64,000 nt of DNA from Camellia lanceoleosa (taxonomy: Eukaryota; Streptophyta; Magnoliopsida; Ericales; Theaceae): positions 64,602,598 through 64,666,597 of the forward strand of contig CM045758.1 in the NCBI GenBank assembly GCA_025200525.1, given 5' to 3'. Below, piece after piece: positions 1 through 10,599 of the stretch. The position numbers and the translations under genes were made by a program. The first letter of the stretch is position 1; each line of letters begins with the position of its first letter. The notes under the pieces are model-generated. The model saw nothing but the letters and a program-made list of their open reading frames with translations, ran no database searches and had not been told where the DNA came from.

Positions 1-1
1 T

Positions 2-420
2 GATCATGTCTTTTTGAAGATATCACCTAAGCGGGGTTTGATGAGGTTTGGGAAGAGTGGGAAGTTATCCCCTCGGTTTATTGGTCCTTTTGAGATCCTT
101 GAGAGAATTGGTGAGGCTGCCTATCATTTAGCTTTGCCACATAGCTTGTCCAAGTTCATGACGTGTTTCATGTGAGTATGCTTCGGAAGTATGAGCCAGA
201 TCCATCACATGTGTTGGATTGGACTGATTTAGTAGTTGATGAGGATGTCTCTTATGAGGAGAGACCAATTCGGGTCTTGGATAGGCGGGATCAAGTGTTG
301 CGAGGCAAAACCATCCCTTTGGTGAAAGTTTTGTGGAAGCATCACGGAGTGGAGGAGGCCACTTGGGAACGTGAGTTGGAAGTCCGTGAGAAATATCCGG
401 ATATGTTTATTGATTTGTAA
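2..420 (+). pseudogene. Chromovirus (Tekay/Del-like Ty3/gypsy) pol C-terminus, frameshifted
   Basis: This is the last part of a gag-pol polyprotein whose start lies left of the window. The first ~50 codons (from base 2) read as the integrase C-terminal fold, with a PRFIGPFEILERIGEAAYHL core. A single-base deletion near 154 puts the rest in another frame (163-420). The second frame begins with FHVSMLRKYEPDPSHVL and ends with a chromodomain-like tail (VLWKHHGVEEATWERE). In this clade that tail binds chromatin marks and directs integration to heterochromatin. The stop at 418-420 is followed by a non-coding stretch leading to the polypurine tract and LTR. The frameshift makes this copy unlikely to encode a working integrase. 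Assignment to Tekay/Del rests on my recognition of the tail motif, not on a search. Confidence 0.9.
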
Positions 421-820
421 TCTTGTATTTAGATTATATAATATTGTGGAACTTGAGAATTTTATATATGTCTTAAGTTGGAAAACATTGAAAATGTTTT
501 GGATTTAATGTTAACATCTGAACTAGCCTTTTTATGGAAGTGAAATATAACATTTTTATATTGAATGTGTTGTTTATATCGTGAGATTGAATATGATATG
601 GAAATTGTTAACATTGAAGGGAATAATGCATAATCTTGATGCAGGTTGAAATATATATTGTTTTATATATATTGTAAGATGCCTCTTGATAAGAGATGAA
701 GTGACCGGTATTGGGTCAAGTTATTGTTTATTATTTTATAATATCATTGGGAATTGAGAAAAACTTATTTTTACAAACTCATACTTAATTTCGGGGACAA
801 AATTCTTTTAAGGGGGGGAG
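421..820 (+). other. Retrotransposon 3' untranslated region with polypurine tract
   Basis: AT-rich non-coding sequence between the pol stop and the LTR. It ends in a TTCGGGGACAAAATTC motif (791-806, typical of this clade just before the LTR) and a purine run, AAGGGGGGGAGG, around 810-821. That run would prime plus-strand DNA synthesis. Confidence 0.75.
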
Positions 821-1011
821 GTTAGAGCAACCCCGGTCTTTTCCCTTTTGATTATTGTATTCGGACTTATGTTCCGTAGATTCTATTGTCTTATTATTAC
901 TTGTTGTTGTCCTTTAATTCCTTATTCTTGAGTTATAGGATGTTTTGGGCAGGTTGATTGCAGGTTGGTTGAGTTTAGAAACCAAGTGTTGATGTTCAGT
1001 TTTTGGCTTGT

Positions 1012-1203
1012 CCGCTCGAGCGGGGAGTTTAACGATCGAGCGGGGACTTGTTGTTCCTTGTCCGCTCGAGCGGGGGTTTTAGCGCTCGAGCAGGAAAAAC
1101 ACCCATCCAGTATTTCTTGCGCAGGGTTGTACGCTCGAGCGGGAGTTGGGCCGCCGGCGGGAGTTCAGGAGTGTCCGCCGGCGGGGTTTGTCCGCTCGAG
1201 CGG
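1012..1203. repeat. Array of CG-rich palindromes in the LTR promoter region
   Basis: Three perfect copies of the 12-bp palindrome CCGCTCGAGCGG lie at 1012-1023, 1062-1073 and 1192-1203. Two perfect copies of CCGCCGGCGG lie at 1151-1160 and 1175-1184. Degenerate relatives are centred near 1038, 1086 and 1136. Composition differs sharply from the AT-rich surroundings. The array ends about 10 bp before a TATA box. Confidence 0.9.
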
Positions 1204-1213
1204 GGCGTCTGGG

Positions 1214-1220
1214 TATAAAA
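1214..1220 (+). promoter_or_regulatory. TATA box of the chromovirus LTR
   Basis: TATAAAA lies directly downstream of the palindrome array and upstream of a pyrimidine-rich leader. This is the expected position for the U3/R promoter of an LTR. A second TTTATAAAAC lies near 1264. Confidence 0.6.
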
Positions 1221-2715
1221 TCGTGTTTTGACGTTTTAAAACAGTTTTTCAGCCCCTTTCAGTTTATAAAACCCTAGGTTACGAGTTTTCTCTCTCTCAA
1301 CTTATCTTCTCTCCTAGGATTGATCTAGTTAGGGTGTGTTTTTACCTTAGTTGCTTTACAAAAAAGATAGAGGAGAGTGAGGGCTTTCATTTAATCTGAA
1401 CAAACTTGAATTTGGAGCACTTTGGAATTTGGGCTATCATCTTCGTCTTCTTCTTTTGGATTCTTTGCTTCGAGGTAGGGATCTCCTACTCCATTTATAC
1501 GTTTTAATCCTAAGTGGTGGTATTTTGGTATGTGGGGGTAGTTTGGTAATTTTGGGAGAAACCTTAGGGTTTGTCATAGATTAATTTATATAATGAATTT
1601 AAGGGAAGATTGTGATATTGGGTTTAATTCATGAAATTGAGGGATTATGAGATAAATTGATGTAGTTGGATATTTAATCACTCATCTGTGAAATTGAGAT
1701 TATTTGTGTTGTTATATTTATTTCTTGTTTAGAAATAATTGTTTTGGGCTATCGGTGGAGGATAGCCATTGATTGTTGTAGACCTTGCATGCGGCTTAGG
1801 TATAACTGAAATTGAGTCATTTGTTTGACTGTTGAGTTAATACAGAACATTCGTGTATTGATTATGTGTTGTATATGGCAAGTATTGATTATGTTGCATA
1901 TGCATTTGGTTTTGGAGGAGATAGGGGATGAACTCCACGGTTTAGGGGAAGATAGGGGATGGACCTCTAAACCGGATTTGTTGGGAGGAGATAGGGGATG
2001 GACTCCAGTAGCATCACATGTGTGTGTGCTTATTGATAATAGAAATATTTCTATTTGTTGTTGATATGATACATCACCACCATGTGTATCAGTTGGGAAG
2101 TATAGAAGTGAAGTTGATTGAGATTGATATAACATCAGCATGTGTGTTTATTATGTTATAAGAAAGGTTTAACCTGATTTGTTATCCTTGTTGAGTTGTT
2201 TGGCCAGGTTCTGAGCCATGTCTGTGTAAATGGAAAGTAAAAGGTGTCATAGACCATGTGTCATAGACAACGTAGACATTCGTGTCATAATATTGTAAAT
2301 TGAATATTTTGTGTTAACCATGTATCGGGTACTACTGCTTTAGTTAATTCTTATGCTTGGTTTAGTATTTCTCTACTGGGCTGTGGCTCACCCTATATGG
2401 GAACTTCATTTTCAGGTTCAAGTGGTTCACTACCTCCAAGGACTTAGCTTGTGAGGATTTGGACTCTCGAGGACTTGCTTTACGTTATTTGCTTTATTTG
2501 AGTTATAAGTAATTCAAGCCTAGGGCTTTATTTGTTTTTGAGTTAGAACTCATGGTTTTGTGTCCAAGCATTGACTTGGCAAGATGTAAGCCTTTAAGGC
2601 AAATATTATGATGTTTTTATTTCTTAAGACTCTGATGATTGAGATAATATGTTGTTTTCTTTTAATAACGCATGCCTTGTTTATATTTCATGGGTTTAAT
2701 TTTGAGGGCGTTACA

Positions 2716-2872
2716 AAAAGTCCAACACATATGATTATTATCAAAATATTAAACTTTAATATAATATAAAAAAAGGAAAAAAAGAAGACATTTAAAAAAA
2801 ATTTAAAAATCACAATTCACATATATAGATAATTGTAAACACAATCCGTGCATAGCACGGGTGATATGCTAG
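2716..2872 (+). mobile_element. Helitron 3' end (copy 0, truncated by the LTR insertion)
   Basis: Only the 3' part remains. The terminal hairpin has arms CCGTGC and GCACGG around ATA (2846-2860) and is followed by GTGATATGCTAG, ending CTAG at 2869-2872 with T next. A 3' hairpin about 10 nt before CTRR, with insertion between A and T, is the diagnostic Helitron end. No coding capacity. Confidence 0.8.
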
Positions 2873-4040
2873 TTATATATTAAGCAAAATGGGGTTTTGA
2901 ACCCCAAGTCTTGTGGGAACTCCAATCTCCCAATCTAAATTTCCTGATTTTTTGATTTTTTTTAAAAAAATCTTAGCATTTATTAATATCTCCCAACTCC
3001 CAAGTCTTACCCTCATAATAACACTTTAATGAATCAAGAACAAGCATAAAAAAAATTCTTTGAAATCCAACACATATGAATTTCTTGAAAAGTCCCAACA
3101 CATATGATTATTATCCCTCATAATAACACTTTAATGCATTAAGAACAAACATAAAAAAAAATTTATTGAAAAGTTCAACAAATATGATTATTATCAAAAT
3201 ATTAAACTGTAATATAATATAAAAAAGGAAAAAAAGAAGACATTTTAAAAAAATAATTTAAAAATCATAATTCACATATATAGATAATTGTAAATAAAAT
3301 AGGAGGGGCATTCATGTCTACACATTTTTTTTATAAGATCTCCTCCATTATAATAAGATAGCACTTTATTTCTCTCATCTTATAATATATATATATATAT
3401 AATATTATCTATCTATACTATATATTACTATCAAAATTTTAAATTACCCAATGAGAACTTCAATATTAATCAATTTTCTAAATTTTTTATTTTTATTTAA
3501 AAAATCTTAAAGCATTTATTGATTTAATCAAAATCAATATTTATTAATCTTTTCTCCTAATCTCTCACATATCTTTCCACATGTCTACATTTATTCATTT
3601 GATCAAAATCCCTGATCAGTATTTAAAATCCCCTTATACAAATAATTATAGATACAGCCCGTGCATAGTTACTGCAGTAGCCTTTTTAAAAAAAATTATT
3701 TTTTAAAAAAAACTCAACATTTGTTGTTTGGTCAAAATCCCCTGATCAACATTTATTAACTTTTTTCAATCTACATGTCTTTCCACATGTCTGCATTTAT
3801 TGATTTGATCAAAATCCCTAATCAATATTTAAAATCTCCTCATACAAATAAATATAGATACAGCCCGTGCATAGTTACTGTAGTAGCCTTTTTAATTTCT
3901 CATATACACTATGGTTAATGATAAGATTGCTAAATTATTTTTATAAAAAATCTTTAAAAACATAATTTATATATTAAAAAAATTAATAACAAATATAAAT
4001 ATTTATAATTATCCCGTGCATAGCACGGGTGATAGGTTAG
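2873..4040 (+). mobile_element. Non-autonomous Helitron, copy 1
   Basis: It starts directly after the previous CTAG with TATATATTAAGC and a 5' subterminal fold (GGGGTTTTGAACCCC). It ends with the hairpin CCCGTGC-ATA-GCACGGG (4013-4029) and GATAGGTTAG at 4031-4040, so the terminal tetranucleotide is TTAG rather than CTAG. The interior has repeated ACACATATGATTATTATC motifs and a partial duplicate of the terminal hairpin arm at about 3658 and 3862 (CCCGTGCATAGTTACTG). A possible nested 5' end (TCTATACTATATATTA) lies near 3412. Confidence 0.7.
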
Positions 4041-5156
4041 TATCTATAAACTATATATTAAGCAAAAGGGGATTTTTAACCCCAAGCCTTGTGGGAACTC
4101 CAATCTCCCAATCTAAATTTCTTGATTTTTTGATTTAAAAAAAAAAAATCTTAGCATTTATTAATTTCTCCCAACTCCCAAGTCTTACCCTCATAATAAC
4201 ACTTTAATGCATTAAGAACAAGCATAGAAAAAATTGTTTGAAATCCAACATATATGAATTTCTTAAAAAGTCCCAACACATATAATTATTATCCCTCATA
4301 ATAACACTTTAATGCATTAAGAACAAGCATAAAAAAAATTTATTGAAAAGTCCAACACATATGATTATTATCAAAATATTAAACTTTAATTTTCTAATTT
4401 TTTATTTAAAAAAAACCTCAGCATTTATTGACTTCTCCCAACCCACAATTTTTTTGATCTTCTCTCATAATTATAACATAGCACTTTTCAATTTCTCCCA
4501 TACACTATGGTTACACAATATAATAATATATATATATAATAATTTATCTATCTAGATCTCAAAAAGATATAACATCTAAATTTGAATTATGATTTAATAA
4601 TATAATTACGTATTTTTTTTATGTATATCTATCAAAATTTTAAATCACTTAATGGGTCAAATTAATCAATTTTCCAAAATTCTTGATTTTTAATTTAAAA
4701 AATAGATTAAAAAAAACTATTGACTGATTCATTTATTTAATAACAAAAATATTTCATAATCTCTCCCTCCTAATCTCTCTCACAAATTTTCAAAAAAAAA
4801 ATATTAAAACTTGCATTCTTTTTTTCTTCCCCGAAAAATCAGATAATATTTTCTATTAAAGTTGTAGATATCTACCTATATTTTATATATTATATTATAA
4901 CATAACAAAAAAAACTAAAAAACTAAAAAAAAAATCTTTAAAGTTTATCTAAATAAGCTTTAAATCAATAAAACTCACATGTCTATCACATATCTAACTC
5001 ACATCATAACTTACCTAAATAATAATAATTAAAAACAAATAGAAACCACAGATAAATTAAATTTAAAAAAAAGATACCCACAACACCATCTTAAATAAAT
5101 TGGAAAAAAAAATACCTGAATAGAAACCACACAAAAATAAAAATAAAAATAAAAAG
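4041..5156 (+). mobile_element. Helitron copy 2, no 3' end of its own
   Basis: It begins TATCTATAAACTATATATTAAGC with the GGGG...CCCC subterminal fold. It runs without a terminal hairpin into an (ATCT)n tract at 5157, where another 5' end starts. The part from about 4546 is a module shared with 6265-6844 and 17336-17950. It is either truncated or the host of the next insertion. Confidence 0.55.
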
Positions 5157-5194
<38 letters not shown>

Positions 5195-6001
5195 ATCTTA
5201 AGCAAAAGGGTCTTTTAAAACCCAAGGCTTGTGGAAGCTCTAACATGTCAATCCTAATTTCCTGATTTTTTAATATTTTTTTTAAAAAAAATTGACTTGG
5301 TGATTGGTGATTGGTTCAAAGATTGTAATAATTACACTATTGATTACAATAAACACTTAATTTATAATAATTACACTTATTAAATGAATAATGCAATAAA
5401 TGAAATCCTAATTTCCTTACTTTTTGCATCTCCAAGAGACCCATGTAATTATTGTGTAAATGCCTCTTAAATAAATAAATAAACACTTATTAAATTCTTT
5501 CAAACTCCTCGGTCAAACCCCATGTATTTAATTTATATATTATGTAATTATTGTGTAAATGCCTCTTAAATAAATAAATAAACACTTATTAAATTCTTTC
5601 AAACTCCTCGGTCAAACCCCATGTATTTAATTTATATATTAAAAAATCCTAATTTCCTGATTTTTTAATTTTTTTTTTAAAAAAAAATTGACTTGGTGAT
5701 TGGTGATTGGTTCAAAGGTTGTAATAATTACACTATTGATTACAATAAACACTTAATTTATAATAATTACACTTATTAAATGAATAACGCAATAAATGAA
5801 ATCCTAATTTCCTTACTTTTTGCATCCCCAAGAGACTCATGTAATTATTGTGTAAATGCCTCTTAAATAAATAAATAAACACTTATTAAATTCTTTCAAA
5901 CACCTCGATCAAACCTCATGTATTTAATTTATATATTAAAAAAATAAAAACAAATATAAATATCTATAATTATCCCGTGCATAGCACGGGTGATAGGCTA
6001 G
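5157..6001 (+). mobile_element. Helitron copy 3 with internal duplications
   Basis: It begins in an (ATCT)n microsatellite followed by TATATCTTAAGC. It ends with the hairpin CCCGTGC-ATA-GCACGGG (5974-5990) and CTAG (5998-6001). A ~100-bp segment containing TGTGTAAATGCCTCTTAAAT occurs three times (about 5444, 5545 and 5838). The TTGACTTGGTGATTGG block occurs twice (about 5291 and 5688). The copy at 9838-17080 is a close relative. Confidence 0.75.
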
Positions 6002-6844
6002 TACTATATATAAGCAAAAGGGGGTTTTTAACCCCAAGGCCTGTGGGAGCTCCAATCTCCTAATACTAATTTTCTAATTTTTTGATTGAAAAAAAAAACC
6101 TCAGCATTTATTGACTTCTCCCAACCCAACCTCAGCATTTATTGACTTCTCCCAACCCACAATCCCCGTTAACTTCTCTCAAAATTATTGCAACACCTTT
6201 TCAATTTCTCCCAGACACTATGGTTACACACAAAAATAAAAAATAAAATATAAGAATTTAGCTATAGATCTCAAAAAGATAACATCTAAATTTGAATTAT
6301 GATTTAATAATATTTATGTATTTTTTTTTATGTATATCTATCAAAATTTTAAATCACTTAATGGGACAAATTAATCAATTTTTCAAAATTATTCATTTTT
6401 AATTTACAAAATATATTAAAAAAACTATTGACTGATTTATTTATTTAATAACAAAAATATTTCATAATCTCTCCCTCCTAATCTCTCTCACAAATTTTCA
6501 AAAAAAAAATATTAAAACTTGCATTCTTTTTCTCTTCCCCGAAAAATCAGATAATATTTTCTATTAAAGTTGTAGATATCTACCTATATTTTATATATTA
6601 TATTATAACATAACAAAAAAAAAAACTAAAAAAAAAATCTTTTAAATCAATAAAACTCATATGTCTATCACATATCTAACTCACATCATAACTTACATAA
6701 ATAATAATAATTAAAAATAAATGGAAACCACAGATAAATTAAATTTAAAAAAAAAAAGATACTCACAACTCCATCTTAAATAAATTGGAAAAAAAAAATA
6801 CCCGAATAGAAACCACACAAAAATAAAAATAAAAATAAAAAGAT
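6002..6844 (+). mobile_element. Helitron copy 4, no 3' end of its own
   Basis: It starts immediately after CTAG with TACTATATATAAGC and a perfect GGGGTTTTTAACCCC fold. It runs through the same internal module as copy 2 and stops at an (ATCT)n tract where copy 5 begins. No terminal hairpin is seen. Confidence 0.55.
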
Positions 6845-6845
6845 A

Positions 6846-6884
<39 letters not shown>

Positions 6885-7524
6885 ATATTAAGAAAAAAGG
6901 GGTTTCTAACCCCCCGAGTCTTATGGAAGCTCCAATATCCCAATCTAAATTTCCTGATTTTTTATTTTAAAAAAAAAAACCTTAGCATTTATTAACTTCT
7001 CCCAACCCTCTAGTATAAAAAAAATTCTTTAAAAAGTCCAACACATATGAATTCCTTGAAAAGTCCCAACACATACAATTATTATCTCTCATAATAACAC
7101 TTTAATACATTAAGAACAATCATAAAAAAAAAAAAAAAAAAAAATTCCTTGAAAAGTCTAACACATATGAATTTCTTGAAAGTTCAACACATATGATTAT
7201 TATCAAAATATTACACTTTAATATAATAATAAAAAAAGATATTTAAAAATCACAATTCACATATATAGAAATAATTGTGAAGTACATATGAATTTCTTGA
7301 AAAATCCAACACATGATTATTATTCCCACAATAACATTTTAATGCATTAAGAACAAGCATGAAAAAAATTCCTTGAAAAGTCCATCACATATGAATTTCT
7401 TGAAAAGTCCAACACATATGATTAGTATCAAAATATTAAATTTTAATACAATATAAAAAAGGAAAAAATAAAAAAAGACGAAGTGGTGAAACACAACCCG
7501 TGCAAAGCACGGGTGATATGCTAG
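6845..7524 (+). mobile_element. Helitron copy 5
   Basis: The 5' end is an (ATCT)n tract then TATATATTAAG and GGGGTTTCTAACCCC. The 3' end is CCCGTGC-AAA-GCACGGG (7497-7513) and CTAG (7521-7524). The interior carries several AAGTCCAACACATATGA motifs. Non-coding. Confidence 0.75.
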
Positions 7525-8030
7525 TACTATATATTAAGTAAAAGAGGGTTTTTAACCCCAAGCCTTGTGGGAGCTCCAATCTTCCAATCTAAATTTTATG
7601 ATTTTTTTATTTTAAAAAAAAAAAAACCTTAGCATTTATTAACTTCTCCCAACCCCTAAGTTTTACCCTCATAATAACACTTTAATGCATTAAGAACAAG
7701 CATAAAAAAAATTCTTTGAAATCCAACACATATGAATTCTTTGAAAAGTCCCAATACATATAATTATTATTTCTCATAATAACACTTTAATAAATAAAAA
7801 TAAGCACAAAAAAAACTTTCTTGAAAAGTCTAACACATATGATTATTATCAAAATATTAAACTTTAATATAATATAATAAAAAAAGAAGACATTTAATTC
7901 CTTAAAAAGTCCAACACATATGATTATTATCAAAATATTAAACTTTAATATAATATAAAAAATAAAAAAAAAAGAAGACATTTTTAAAAAAAAATTATAA
8001 ATCGCAATTCACATATATTGATAATTGTAA
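7525..8030 (+). mobile_element. Helitron copy 6, truncated
   Basis: It starts TACTATATATTAAG directly after CTAG and lacks a 3' hairpin. A new 5' end (ATATATTAAGGAAAATG) appears near 8031. The interior has two near-identical AAGTCCAACACATATGA blocks. Confidence 0.5.
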
Positions 8031-8438
8031 ATATATTAAGGAAAATGAGATTTCTAAACCCCAAGCGAGCTCCAATCTCTCAATCTTAATTTTCTAAATT
8101 TTTGATTTAAAAAAAAAAACTTCAGCATTTATTGATTTGTTCAAAATCCCCTGATCAGCATTTATTAACTTTTTCCAATCTATATGCCTGCATGCATTGA
8201 TTTGGTCAAAATCCCTGATTAGCATTTAAAATCTCCTCATACAAATAATTATAGATACAGTCCGTGTATAGTTACTACAGTAGTCTTTTTAATTTCTCCT
8301 ATACACTATGGTTAGTGACAAGAATGTTAAATTATTTTTATAAAAAAAATTTTAAAAACATAATTTATATATTAAAAAAAATTAAAATAAATATAAATAT
8401 CTATAATTATCCCGTGCATAGTACGGGTGATAGGCTAG
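8031..8438 (+). mobile_element. Helitron copy 7
   Basis: The 5' part is degenerate (ATATATTAAGG, then TTTCTAAACCCC). The 3' hairpin CCCGTGC-ATA-GTACGGG (8411-8427) has one arm mismatch and is followed by CTAG at 8435-8438. It shares the CCGTGTATAGTTACTACAG internal block with copies 1 and 9. Confidence 0.65.
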
Positions 8439-8910
8439 TCTATACTATATATTAAGCAAAATGGGATTTTTAACCCTAAGCCTTGTGGGAGCTCCAATCT
8501 CTCAATCTAAATTTCTTGATTTTTTGATTTTTTTTTTTATAAAAAAAATCTTAGCATTTATTAGCTTCTCCCAACTCCCAAGTGTTATCCTCATAATAAC
8601 ACTTTAATGCATTAAGAACAAGCACAAAAAAAATTCTTTAAAATCCAACACATATGAATTCTTTGAAAAATCCCAACACATATGATTATTATCCCTCATA
8701 ATAACACTTTAATGTATTAAGAACAAGCATAAAAAAAATTTCTTGAAAAGTCCAATACATATGATTATTATCAAAATATTAAACTTTAATATAATATAAA
8801 AAAATGAAAAAAAAGACATTTAAAAAAAAGAAGAAAATATTTAAAAATCACAATTCACATATATAGATAATTGTAAACACAATCCGTGCATAGCACGGGT
8901 GATATGCTAG
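8439..8910 (+). mobile_element. Helitron copy 8, complete and compact (472 bp)
   Basis: The cleanest copy. It begins TCTATACTATATATTAAGC, with the canonical TC start abutting the preceding CTAG. It ends with hairpin CCGTGC-ATA-GCACGG (8884-8898) and CTAG (8907-8910). No coding capacity, so it would need a RepHel helicase supplied elsewhere. Confidence 0.8.
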
Positions 8911-9837
8911 TATATATTAAGCAAAAGGAGGTTTTTAACCCTAAGCCTTGTGGGAGCTCCAATCTCCAAATCTAAATTTCTTAATTTTTTGATTTAAAAA
9001 AAAAAATCTTAGCATTTATTAATTTCTCCCAACTCCCAAGTCTTACCCTCATAATAACACTTTAATGCATTAAGAACAAGTATAAAAAAAATTTGTTTGA
9101 AATCCAACATATATGAATTCTTTAAAAAATCCCAACACATATAATTATTATCCCTCATAATAACACTTTAATGCATTAAGAACAAGCATAAAAAAAATTT
9201 ATTGAAAAGTCCAACACATATGATTATTATCAAAATATTAAACTTTAATATAATATAATATAAAAAAAAGAAATTTAATTTCTTGAAAAGTCCAGCACAT
9301 ATGATTATTATCAAAATATTAAACTTTAAATGAAAAAAAAGAAGACATTTAAAAAAAAATTTAAAAATCACAATTCACATATATAGATAATTGTAAACAC
9401 AATAAAATAGGAGGGCATTCATGTCTACACCTTTTTTTATATGATCTCCTCCATTTTAATAAGATAACACTTTGTTTCTCTCATCTTATAATCTATATAT
9501 CTATATCTATATATTTTATTGATTTGGTCAAAATCTCCTGATTAGTATTTATTAAATTTTTTCAATCTACATGTCTTTCCACATGCCTACATTTATTGAT
9601 TTGGTCAAAATCTCCTGATCAGCGTTTAAAATCCCATCATACAAATAATTATTGATACAATCCGTGTATAATTACTGCAGTACCCTTTTCAACTTCTCTC
9701 ATACACTATGGTTAGTAATAAGATTGTTAAATTATTTTTATAAAAAATCTTAAAAAATATAATTTATATAGTAAAAAAATCTAAAACAAATATAAATATC
9801 TATAATTATCCCATGCATAGCATGGGTGATAGACTAG
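8911..9837 (+). mobile_element. Helitron copy 9
   Basis: It starts TATATATTAAGC after CTAG. Its 3' hairpin is CCCATGC-ATA-GCATGGG (9810-9826), where both arms changed together relative to the other copies (G to A on the left, C to T on the right), so pairing is kept. CTAG is at 9834-9837. It contains a block near 9400-9490 shared with copy 1. Confidence 0.75.
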
Positions 9838-10599
9838 TCTATATATTAAGGAAAATGGTCTTTTAAAACCCAAGGCTTGTGGAACCTCCAACATGCCAAT
9901 CCTAATTTCTTGATTTTTTAATATTTTTTTTAAAAAAAAATTGACTTGGTGATTGGTGATTGGTTCAAAGATTATCATAATTACACTATTGATTACAATA
10001 AATTCAAATATTGTAATAATTACACTATTGATTACAATAAACACTTAATTTATAATAATTACACTTATTAAATGAATAACGCAATAAATGAAATCCTAAT
10101 TTTCTTACTTTTTGCATCCCCAAGAGACCCATGCAATTATTGTGTAAATGCCTCTTAAATAAATAAATAAACACTTATTAAATTCTTTCAAACTCCTCGG
10201 TCAAACCCCATGTATTTAATATATAGATTTAATTTATATATTGAAAACAAATATAAATATCTATAATTACCCATGTATTTAATTTACACTATTGATTACA
10301 ATAAACACTTAATTTATAATAATTACACTTATTAAATGAATAACGCAATAAATGAAGGGTAATGCACCAATAAATCCCAATTTACTAACTTATACACTGA
10401 TCAGTCCCAAAAGTTTTTTTGTAAACCGAACAGTCCCATTAAATGTAAAATGACAAAAAGAGGCCGTAAACATTAATAGTGATGGGCAATGTTGGTACAT
10501 TGGTAATGTAAAATTACGGATATAGGCATTCCAGTGGTGTTTACATTTATTGGTTCCCGATTCGGCGGTTTCGAAAGATTTGGGATTTCGTAAGAAATC

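Larger units (their letters stand above)
821..2715 (+). mobile_element. 3' LTR of the Tekay/Del-like chromovirus
   Basis: The left edge follows the polypurine tract directly. The start is degenerate (GTTAGAGCAACCCCGG, where relatives begin TGTAACACCCCGG). The right end is GGGCGTTACA at 2706-2715. The LTR is about 1.9 kb long and contains a CG-rich palindrome array (1012-1203), a TATA box (1214-1220), a pyrimidine-rich stretch (1288-1315) and three GATAGGGGATG repeats (about 1920, 1950, 1990). Open frames inside it on both strands are short and show no protein family. The flank after 2715 is Helitron sequence that continues to a hairpin end at 2872, so this retrotransposon inserted into an older Helitron. 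The internal and 5' parts are outside the window. Confidence 0.8.

Noticed and set aside
1749..2141. 130-codon - strand open frame in the first LTR
   Set aside because: It lies wholly within LTR sequence, has no family resemblance and spans the GATAGGGGATG repeats.
5157..5195. (ATCT)n tract as a functional element
   Set aside because: Simple microsatellite at the Helitron 5' junction, also at 6845-6882; useful only as a boundary marker.
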